Assembly: GCF_026151205.1 (NCBI RefSeq)
Contig: NC_087076.1
Coordinates: forward strand, 13,069,675 to 13,129,674
DNA from: Bolinopsis microptera
Taxonomy: Eukaryota > Ctenophora > Tentaculata > Lobata > Bolinopsidae
Direction: 5' to 3'
DNA: 60,000 bases
Shown here: positions 12,901-24,900 of the stretch, one piece after another
How the letters are laid out: the number at the start of each line of letters is the position of its first letter
Position numbering within the stretch: position 1 is the stretch's first letter
Notes under the pieces: model-generated
The model's database searches: none
What the model was told of the DNA's origin: nothing
What the model saw: the letters and a program-made list of their open reading frames with translations, nothing else
Made by a program: the position numbers and the translations under genes

Positions 12901-15900
12901 TGCCCATTTTTCATCACATTGAAATTATACTGTTGGGGCAGGAAAAGTAAATTTCGTCACATTTCGGTAAATTAGTGATATCAAACTCAGCATTGTTAAA
13001 CTTGGGTTCTGATTTGCTGAAAAATAACCTACCAATAATTCTTGGAAGAATATTGAATTCTAATCGGGGTATGGTTCTTCAAAATAGGGTCAAGAAATGT
13101 AAATTTCGTCACATACGTCATTGTAAAATTTAGATACATTTTCTTTTACATCAACTGTCCTAATTATAGTTTGAAATGATTAATTCAGAGATAAAGGAAA
13201 TATAGAAACCCATGCCCATTTTTCATCACATTGAAATTATACTTTTGGGGCAGGAAAACTGAATTTCGTCACATTTCGGTAACTTAGTATAATTAAACTC
13301 AGAATTGTCAAACTTGAGTTCTGATGATCTGCTGAATAATAACCTACTAATAATTCCTGGAAGAATATTGAATTCTAATCGGGGTATGGTTCTTCAAAAT
13401 AGGGTCAAGAAATGTAAATTTCGTCACATACGTCATTGTAAAATTTAGATACACTTTCTTTCACATCAACAGTCCTAATTATAGTTTAAAATGATTAATT
13501 CAGAGATAAGGAAATATAGAAACCCATGCCCATTTTTCATCACATTGAAATTATACTGCTGGGGCAGGAAAAGTGAATTTCGTCACATTTCGGTAACTTA
13601 GTAAAATTAAACTCAGAATTGTTAAACTTGAGTTCTGATTTGCTGAATAATAACCTACTAATAATTCCTGGAAGAATATTGAATTCTAATCGAGGCATGT
13701 TTCTTCAAAATAGGGTCTTGAAGAAATGTAAATTTCATCACATCAGCCATTGCATTAGTTAGATAGATTTTCTTTCATATCAACTGCCCTTATTATTATT
13801 GTGACAATTTTTACATCAACTGCCCTTAACTTGAATCAGCTCTATCCGTGCATCGTCCTTATATAGAGTTTTCCCGCCTTCCAAACCTAAATCAGATATA
13901 AATGATTTCGGCAATTCACCCAAAATTTTAAATTCCATATAATGTGACAGAATTTACATCATTTCCCAATAAGTGCATGTATTTGCTAACTTTTCAAAAC
14001 AACATATTTTAGGGCTATGATTGGTAGAAGAACCATCAAATAAAGAGTTGAAAGGGTTTTGAGGACACCTCACAGTATAAAAGAGGTATCGTATTCTGAG
14101 TGTGACAAAGTTTACGAAATATTGCCTTAAAACCGTTCGATCCCTGCCCTTTAGCCAAATGTTGTATCATAATTGCATTGTTAGAATGACCTAATCTACT
14201 ATATTTTAAACCAAAAAATGCTAATTGGGCAGCTATGGTTAACACAGTAACAAAAATGTGACATTTTTTACATTATAGTGCCTAAAAACAATAAATTGTA
14301 TTTCTGAGCCGTGTATATGGAAGTATGGGTCACGTGGCTAATGTCCAGAACTTCTGAACACGCTATTTTTTTGGTTTACCAATATCCTTAAACTTCAACA
14401 TGAACGTGTCCATTTACGATTTCGTATCATTTTGTGACGATGTTTACATCAACTGCCCTATACTTCAATCAACTGTATCCGTGTATCGTCCTTATATAGA
14501 GTTTTCCCGCCTTCCAAACCAAAATCAGATATAATTGATTTCGGAAATTCGCCCAGAATTTCAAATTCCATATAATGTGACAGAATTTACATCATTTCCC
14601 AATAGCCAAGTGCATGTATTTGTTAACTTTTCAAAACAACATATTTTAGGGCTATGATTGGCAGAAGAACTATCAAATAATGAGTTGAAAGGGTTTTGAG
14701 GACACCTCACAGTAGAAAAGAGGTCTCGTATTCTGAGTGTGACAAAGTTTACGAAATGTAGCCTTAAAGCCGTTCGATCACTGCCCTTTAGGCCTACATT
14801 AAATCATAATTGTTAGATTGACCTAATTTACTATATTTTAGACCAAAAAATGCTAATTGGGCAGCTATGGTAAACAATGTCACAAAAATGTGACATTTTT
14901 TACATAATAGTGCCAAAAAGCAATACATTTTATTTTTGAGCAGTGCATATGGAAGTATGGGTCACGTGGCTAATGTTCAGAACTTATGAACACGCTAGAT
15001 TAATATATGTTAAAATTAAACCACTATCGTCAAAAACGCTGTTTTAGAAATTTACCAATTTCCTCAAACTTCAATGAACGTGTCCATATATAATCATATA
15101 AATATGTTCAATTCCATTTTGGACACTGCATGTGTATTGTGTATGTTGATAACTAAAACTAATTTATATTACCTGAGGTAGACTACAATAGTGGCCCTCT
15201 GTCCGTACGCACACCAACTAGCTTTCTCTTCTAAACCCTAAAACACAAGTCGACAATAAAAACCCAGCCTGATTGCATTTCGTAAACTATTGATACTAAT
15301 AACTAAAAACATAGCAGTTATAAACCAACTTCATGTATAAATAGTAAATACCAACCTAAATTATACCAGTGGTGACCCTCTGTCCGTACGCACAACAACT
15401 GGGTAGCTCCTCTTCTAACCAGGTTTCAAACCCTAAAACACAAGTCAATGACAAAACCTGTAAATTATCACCTTACAATTATAATTATCTTACTTACAGG
15501 GTGCGTACAAAAAATCCCAGGTCAAGATTAAGGCGAGACTGTGAGTTAGGCTTATCGCACAAAATTTGTAAATAAACACAGAAAAAATATAACAAGAAAA
15601 TAAATAAGAAAACAGAAAAAATTTAATTTAAAAGTTGAGGGACACACAAATTAGGAACTTAGCATGGCGTGCGATCACGTGTATTATATCACTTGTTTAT
15701 ATTGTGAAAACTTCGACGTAACGCGCGCGAGTTTTGTGCGAGATTTTTTTTCGAGATTCGTTTAAATCTCATACTCAGGCTTGCACTCACGCGAGACTAA
15801 CCGCGAGCCTAAGGTGTCTTTTTTCAGCATCGTAGAATTAGCAGAAACGCGCGATAATATATATACCAATATTACTTCACTACACATGACCGTGTGGCTT

Positions 15901-18900
15901 AGTTGGTTAGCATGTCTGCTCTTAATCAGCAAATCGAGGGTCCGAATCTCGCCGAACATAATTTTACGCCCACTTTTTTTTGGCAATAATGAAGAACTAA
16001 TAATTCCTCGGTAATATAATCAGCAAAGCATAGTACAGTAAGGTATGGATTAAGGGTGACACAAGTCGTTCAGCAGGTTTATTTTTAGTTCAAAATATTC
16101 TAATTCAATGTTGAAGATGACAGTAATAAATAATAGCTTATATATAAGCTATATAGCATATATATATGAATTGTGTGTAATAATAACTAAAACTAATTCA
16201 AAGTACCTGAGGTTGTAGAGAGGAAATAGTTTACATCCTGTGACAGGAACGTTATCAATGAAGGAAAAAAACACAAATTTGACAGTCCCGGTTGCTGCTA
16301 GATGCGGTTGCTCGCTCGATTTACTATCACTGCGACCAGTTAGCAATCAGGACCATCTATATATTATGCTATTAATAACTCTGCAACTTTAAAAGCAAGT
16401 TTTACTCTTCTCTAGTCTCGCTGCGAGGAGTTGATGGGATCCATTGTCAACACGACGTTATATCCACATGCTTTTGTTAATAAGATTGGGTAGCGAAGCC
16501 CCTTCAATAAGCTGCAATTTCGAGTGCGACGAATCTTGCTGCTCAGTTATCGAGCCAATGGTCAAAGCGATAAATTCTCAAATACTGGTTAAAGGTTGAT
16601 GAGATTTATCTGTACACGTCAAACTGTATTCTCTAGCTCCCCGTAGTCATGTTGCTCAACAATATCAAGTATAAATAGTCACATCGACTATAGGACTTGT
16701 CAGGGGGGGGGGGGGGGTGTCAGGGTAACCACGAACAAAGGCTGTACTGTTACCCTGTAGAGTGTAGAGTGTAGATGAAAGAGTTTGTGGATTTGATGTG
16801 GACATAATATATATTATATAAACCATCGGTTAGCGAGTGATCTGGTAAATGATGTGTGTCTGAAATCTGTAATCTTGTTAGAAAAAATAATAGCTCTGTT
16901 CATTCGGTATTCTACTGCCCTTAAACTCTTAAACTTAATCGCAACACTACCTATTGTATGCAACTCGAATCTCAATTCTTAGATGGCCGATAGCCGATTG
17001 GGATCCTTTAGCCAAGTCGTATGGAAAAGTACTCTAGTCCACAATTGTTACCGTGTGTTCAAATCCACCCTTTAGAATTTTGAAAGTTGAGAAAAGGGTG
17101 GAAATTGAAATTATCAAAGTACGTTTGCACATTACGTGTAGAAGGAGGGGCTTTAGAAAAGCTTAGGCTCATTTTATTCGTACACCATATATCTTAAGGG
17201 GAAGGTGGGGGGGGGGGGCTAAAATCGATAAAATAAGGCTTACGTAATTTGTACACGATCCCTTACTTTTTAGATTTTTGAGATTTCGTTGAATATTTGA
17301 CTGTTAACCTCTTATTTTTCAGGTACGGTCCGCTATTATCAGACTTCTCCTACTTTACCTCTGTAGAAGCATTCAACAACAAACTAGATGCAAACGGAGA
17401 CTTACAGGTATTAAAACACAAGAAAACAACAATTTCAAGAAAACACAATGTTTTTCATATCAAGAATTGAATTGTAATCATATCCAGAAAATGAAAGCAT
17501 CATTGATTCACATAGAGTAGGTCCCACTCTCCATCTTACAAAGCGATGGTGTTGTTTCGTTCCTGACACCCACTGATTTTAATCCTGAATGACCTGCCCT
17601 TGCGCATTTCTCCGTATTTAATCAGGTATTTCCCAGCATGGTCACATGAAGCGTTCCTGATCCTTACACGTCCGTGTATACCGTGTACAACGCCTGAAAA
17701 AGTGACTTTCAGCACTGCTACAATAATATTACTAATAATTTGAGACCATGACTATGGTGTGGTCTGTAACAATGATACCATCTACTTTCTACTGAAAAGA
17801 GCAGCCTTTTTACTCTGTATATAATTATATTAATAACTTACTCGAATTATCGGCGACAACCGACTTGAGGGTGAAGTTGAAGGGTAGGTAGGTGGCATTG
17901 TATTTGCTCATCTGGACCATCGATTCGTTCAGGCTCACCTGGGATAGTGGGATAAATTTGTCATTATGAGGTCTTCTTAAAACAATCTCAATAAAAAACA
18001 TGTGAAATCGTAATTCAGAAGAAATAAGAATACAGCAGTGAATCCTGGACCATAACACAACAAAAAGCTTAACCTCGACTAAACCATACTTACATTCCTG
18101 TCTAGAGAGCGAATACCAAAGTTGAACCTGACATCATAGCCTTGGTGAGCGAATACTCTGCCGGGGGATCTGATCTCAACAGCGTGTCTGTTAGCCAGCA
18201 CAGCGGCTAGGGCAGCTACTAACAGCAGCGAGGCAATGTAACTAAGCTTCATGATTAGGGTGGTCTCTGAGGTTGAATTAGTACGAGAATTATGATGAGA
18301 GATTGGATGTGTGGTGGGGTTTTATAGTGTGCAGGCTTGACAGTGGAGGGAGGTGTTAGGAGAGCTCTCTTTGTGCTAAACGCGTTATTTGCCAGCACCT
18401 GCCTGATTCTTTAAGACATTTAACTAGCTTCGTTTTTTACGGATAAGTGGGAAGTAGGTCAAAGACCGACCACCGCTTAAGAGCCGGTTAAGAGCCGTTT
18501 AAGAGCCGTTTAAGAGCCGTTTAAGAACCGCTTAAGAGCCGCTTAAGAACCGTTTAAGAACCGGCTAAGAACCGGCTAAGAACCGCTTAAGAACCGGTTA
18601 AGAGCCGGTTAAGAGCCGGTTTAGAGCCGGTCAAGAGCCGTTGAGCGGCCGCTTAAGAACCGTCTAAGGACCGCTTAAGAACCGCTTAAGAACCGTTGAA
18701 GAACCGCCTCTAAAACTGCATTTAAACAACCTAAGAACCAACTTAGAGCCGTTTAAGAACCGGTTAAGAACCGTCTAAGGACCGCTTAAGAACCGGTTAA
18801 GAACCGCCTATAGAAAACAGATTTATAAAGTCTACTCTGATTTCTACTCATCTGTGGTGGACACGATGCATCGAACTGGATGCGGCCTATACGAAGCCCT

Positions 18901-21900
18901 CGACAGTATCAACGTGAAGCGTGGCTTCTGGAGGAACGTCAGACCCATCGCTGAAGCCCTCCTGGTGTCTCCTACACGATTTAAGGAGACGCTACGACAC
19001 CACGGTAGCACTCTCAACCTGAAGCGTGCCAAGACCTTGGCGGCAGCAGTCCTCAACACCACTTCCGGACAACAGAAGCTGAAGACCTTGAACATAGATG
19101 GGGTGGCATTGGTACCCTTGGCGGGATACTGATTTATCTGTAAACTCATTCTGTAATTTAACATTGTAATTGATTTAACACAGTAATTGATGTACATTAT
19201 AACTATTACTTCAATTTATTCATGAAATATCGTCTATTCATTCTTAACCAATTGTAAATCTGAAAATCTGAAAATTTATTCATGAAATATCGTCTATTCA
19301 TTCTTAATCAATTGTAAATCTGAAAATTAACATATTAAAAGTCTGAAATTGACGGGAGAATTTTTGTCTACAAACTTCTCACTGTTTACTTGTTTAGCAA
19401 TCGTGTCTGGGTGTTTAGAGACGGTTCTACAACGGTTCTTAACCGGTTACTTATCTAGGTTGATAAGTAGATTTATAAATCTGTTTTCTATAGGCGGTTC
19501 TTAACCGGTTAAGAGCCGGTTCTTATCCGGTTCTTAACCGGTTCTTAAACGGCTCTAAGTTTATTAGTAGATTTATAAATCTGTTTTCTATAGGCGGTTC
19601 TTAACCGGTTCTTAAGCGGTCCTTAGACGGTTCTTAACCGGTTCTTAAACGGCTCTAAGTTGGTTCTTAGGTTGTTTAAATGCAGTTTTAGAGGCGGTTC
19701 TTCAACGGTTCTTAAGCGGTTCTTAAGCGGTCCTTAGACGGTTCTTAAGCGGCCGCTCATCGGCTCTTAACCGGCTCTAAACCGGCTCTTAACCGGTTCT
19801 TAGCCGGTTCTTAGCCGGTTCTTAAACGGCTCTTAAGCGGTTCTTAAACGACTCTTAAACGGCTCTTAACCGGCTCTTAAGCGGTGGTCGCTGTTTGCCC
19901 TATTAGCCGGATAAGTTAAGAATTAAGTTAGCATTTCCACTTCTATTATGAAAGAAATCTCACATCTGCTCTGTTTCTAGAGTCACTCAGAGTTAAACAC
20001 ATGATTGTAACAATATTACTGGAATTACTCCTTTTCTCGGTCAAGAAACAGTGGTAGTGCGCGCCACACGTGGTAGTTGATGAGGTCGGTAACTACAAAG
20101 TGCCACATTGTGCGTGTGCGACTCAGATACGCGATGACTATCCCTTTGTTGTCAGCTGGAGTCAACATTTAGCACTCTTCACACCAATCTGTGATTTATT
20201 ACAGTATTGTAAAAGCGCCTACTTCCCAACTTGTGTCAAACACTGGACACATGTTTCCCAATTTCCATCAAGTCCAAACTCCTGATTTCTCAACATAAAC
20301 CTCCTGCTTCCTCAATAGTGCTCCTGCTTCCTCAATAGTGTCCAATAAACCTCAATAGTGTCCAACACACCTCAATAGTGTCCAACACACCTCAATAGTG
20401 TCCAACAAACCTCAATAGTGTCCAACACACCTCAATAGTGTCCAACACACCTCAATAGTGTCCAACACACCTCAATAGTGTCCAATAAACCTCAATAGTG
20501 TCCAACACACCTCAATAGTGTCCAACACACCCCAATAGTGTCCAACACACCTCAATAGTGTCCAACAAACCTCAATAGTGTCCAACAAACCTCAATAGTG
20601 TCCAACAAACCTCAATAGTGTCCAACACACCTCAATAGTGTCCAACAAACCTCAATAGTGTCCAACACACCTCAATAGTGTCCAACAAACCTCAATAGTG
20701 TCCAACACACCTCAATAGTGTCCAACACACCTCAATAGTGTCCAACACACCTCAATAGTGTCCAATAAACCTCAATAGTGTCCAACAAACCTCAATAGTG
20801 TCCAACACACCTCAATAGTGTCCAACACACCTCAATAGTGTCCAACACACCTCAATAGTGTCCAACAAACCTCAATAGTGTCCAATACACCTCAATAGTG
20901 TCCAACACACCTCAATAGTGTCCAACAAACCTCAATAGTGTCCAACAAACCTCAATAGTGTCCAACAAACCTCAATAGTGTCCAACAAACCTCAATAGTG
21001 TCCAACAAACCTCAATAGTGTCCAACAAACCTCAATAGTTTCCAACACACCTCAATAGTGTCCAACACACCTCAATAGTGTCCAACACACCTCAATAGTG
21101 TCCAACACACCTCAATAGTGTTCAACACACCTCAATAGTGTCCAACACACCTCAATAGTGTCCAACACAACACAATAGTGTCCAATAAACCTCAATAGTG
21201 TCCAACACACCTTAATAGTGTCCAACACACCTCAATAGTGTCCAATACACCTCAATAGTGTCCAACAAACCTCAATAGTGTCCAATAAACCTCAATAGTG
21301 TCCAACAAACCTCAATAGTGTCCAATAAACCTCAATAGTGTCCAATACACCTCAATAGTGTCCAACAAACCTCAATAGTGTCCAACACACCTCAATAGTG
21401 TCCAACACACCTCAATAGTGTCCAACACAACACAATAGTGTCCAACACACCTCAATAGTGTCCAACACACCTCAATAGTGTCCAACACACCTCAATAGTG
21501 TCCAACAAACCTCAATAGTGTCCAATAAACCTCAATAGTGTCCAATAAACCTCAATAGTGTCCAACAAACCTCAATAGTGTCCAATAAACCTCAATAGTG
21601 TCCAACACACCTCAATAGTGTCCAACAAACCTCAATAGTGTCCAATACACCTCAATAGTGTCCAACACACCTCAATAGTGTCCAACAAACCTCAATAGTG
21701 TCCAACAAACCTCAATAGTGTCCAACAAACCTCAATAGTGTGCAACAAACCTCAATAGTGTCCAACAAACCTTAATAGTGTCCAACAAACCTCAATAGTG
21801 TCCAACACACCTCAATAGTGTCCAACACACCTCAATAGTGTCCAACAAACCTCAATAGTGTTCAAAACACCTCAATAGTGTCCAACAAACGTCAATAGTG

Positions 21901-24900
21901 TCCAACACACCTCAATAGTGTCCAACAAACCTCAATAGTGTCCAACACACCTCAATAGTGTCCAACACACCTCAATAGTGTCCAACACACCTCAATAGTG
22001 TCCAATAAACCTCAATAGTGTCCAACAAACCTCAATAGTGTCCAACACACCTCAATAGTGTCCAACACACCTCAATAGTGTCCAACACACCTCAATAGTG
22101 TCCAACAAACCTCAATAGTGTCCAATACACCTCAATAGTGTCCAACACACCTCAATAGTGTCCAACAAACCTCAATAGTGTCCAACAAACCTCAATAGTG
22201 TCCAACAAACCTCAATAGTGTCCAACAAACCTCAATAGTGTCCAACAAACCTCAATAGTGTCCAACAAACCTCAATAGTGTCCAACACACCTCAATAGTG
22301 TCCAACAAACCTCAATAGTGTCCAATAAACCTCAATAGTGTCCAATAAACCTCAATAGTGTCCAACAAACCTCAATAGTGTCCAATAAACCTCAATAGTG
22401 TCCAACACACCTCAATAGTGTCCAACAAACCTCAATAGTGTCCAATACACCTCAATAGTGTCCAACACACCTCAATAGTGTCCAACAAACCTCAATAGTG
22501 TCCAACAAACCTCAATAGTGTCCAACAAACCTCAATAGTGTGCAACAAACCTCAATAGTGTCCAACAAACCTTAATAGTGTCCAACAAACCTCAATAGTG
22601 TCCAACACACCTCAATAGTGTCCAACACACCTCAATAGTGTCCAACAAACCTCAATAGTGTTCAAAACACCTCAATAGTGTCCAACAAACGTCAATAGTG
22701 TCCAACACACCTCAATAGTGTCCAACACACCTCAATAGTGTCCAACACACCTCAATAGTGTCCAACACAACACAATAGTGTCCAATAAACCTCAATAGTG
22801 TCCAACACACCTCAATAGTGTTCAACACACCTCAATAGTGTCCAATACACCTCAATAGTGTCCAACAAACCTCAATAGTGTCCAACACACCTCAATAGTG
22901 TCCAACACACCTCAATAGTGTCCAACACACCTCAATAGTGTCCAACACACCTCAATAGTGTCCAACACACCTCAATAGTGTCCAACACACCTCAATAGTG
23001 TCCAACACACCTCAATAGTGTCCAACACACCTCAATAGTGTCCAACACACCTCAATAGTGTCCAACACACCTCAATAGTGTTCAACACACCTCAATAGTG
23101 TCCAACACACCTCAATAGTGTCCAACACAACACAATAGTGTCCAATAAACCTCAATAGTGTCCAACACACCTTAATAGTGTCCAACACACCTCAATAGTG
23201 TCCAATACACCTCAATAGTGTCCAACAAACCTCAATAGTGTCCAATAAACCTCAATAGTGTCCAACAAACCTCAATAGTGTCCAATAAACCTCAATAGTG
23301 TCCAATACACCTCAATAGTGTCCAACAAACCTCAATAGTGTCCAACACACCTCAATAGTGTCCAACACAACACAATAGTGTCCAACACACCTCAATAGTG
23401 TCCAACACACCTCAATAGTGTCCAACACACCTCAATAGTGTCCAACAAACCTCAATAGTGTCCAACACACCTCAATAGTGTCCAACACACCTCAATAGTG
23501 TCCAACAAACCTCAATAGTGTCCAATAAACCTCAATAGTGTCCAATAAACCTCAATAGTGTCCAACAAACCTCAATAGTGTCCAATAAACCTCAATAGTG
23601 TCCAACACACCTCAATAGTGTCCAACAAACCTCAATAGTGTCCAATACACCTCAATAGTGTCCAACACACCTCAATAGTGTCCAACAAACCTCAATAGTG
23701 TCCAACAAACCTCAATAGTGTCCAACAAACCTCAATAGTGTCCAACAAACCTCAATAGTGTCCAACAAACCTTAATAGTGTCCAACAAACCTCAATAGTG
23801 TCCAACACACCTCAATAGTGTCCAACACACCTCAATAGTGTCCAACAAACCTCAATAGTGTCCAAAACACCTCAATAGTGTCCAACAAACGTCAATAGTG
23901 TCCAACACACCTCAATAGTGTCCAACACACCTCAATAGTGTCCAACACACCTCAATAGTGTCCAACACACCTCAATAGTGTCCAACACACCTCAATAGTG
24001 TCCAACACACCTCAATAGTGTTCAACACACCTCAATAGTGTTCAACACACCTCAATAGTGTCCAATACACCTCAATAGTGTTCAACACACCTCAATAGTG
24101 TCCAATACACCTCAATAGTGTCCAACAAACCTCAATAGTGTCCAACACACCTCAATAGTGTCCAACACACCTCAATAGTGTCCAACACACCTCAATAGTG
24201 TCCAACACACCTCAATAGTGTCCAACACACCTCAATAGTGTCCAACACACCTCAATAGTGTCCAACAAACCTCAATAGTGTCCAATAAACCTCAATAGTG
24301 TCCAATAAACCTCAATAGTGTCCAACAAACCTCAATAGTGTCCAATAAACCTCAATAGTGTCCAACACACCTCAATAGTGTCCAACACACCTCAATAGTG
24401 TCCAACACACCTCAATAGTGTCCAACAAACCTCAATAGTGTCCAACACACCTCAATAGTGTCCAACAAACCTCAATAGTGTCCAACACACCTCAATAGTG
24501 TTCAACACACCTCAATAGTGTCCAACAAACCTCAATAGTGTCCAATAAACCTCAATAACCCCACAACTTGTTCCACCAGGACAGAGACGAGGAATTCAGA
24601 GAAAACCACCTCGGTCTACTCAAGAGGTTCTATAAGGTGTTCGAGAGTGTCTACAAGTATATCTGCGATATCAACAGGTTCATTTACAATGCTGTCAACT
24701 GTATAGTAAACCTGGGGGAAGCCAAGGGGTATTTTGGGAAATACTTTAATGGGTTTTGGAAATTCCCCATAATAAAGTCCCACATAATATCACAAATACC
24801 CCTTGGCTTCCCCCCTAAGCCATAGTACTATATTAACAGGTAACGAGGGAGCTTGAAGTCGTAACTACCTCTCACGCGCTCTTATTTAGGATCAAAATCT

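Larger units (their letters stand above)
18464..19893. mobile_element. Foldback element with palindromic AACCGGTT/CTTAAG arms
   Basis: Two long inverted arms (about 18464-18812 and 19480-19893) consist of short degenerate units of the type AAGAACCG and CGGTTAAG. The outer ends ACCACCGCTTAAGAGCCGG and its complement match. Inner ends also pair (ATAGAAAACAGATTTATAAA with its complement near 19470). The spacer holds a 92-codon ORF. Class unknown. Confidence 0.7.

Noticed and set aside
20321-24556. CRISPR-like regular repeat
   Set aside because: There are no unique spacers; the 20-bp unit is contiguous. It is a minisatellite in an animal intron.
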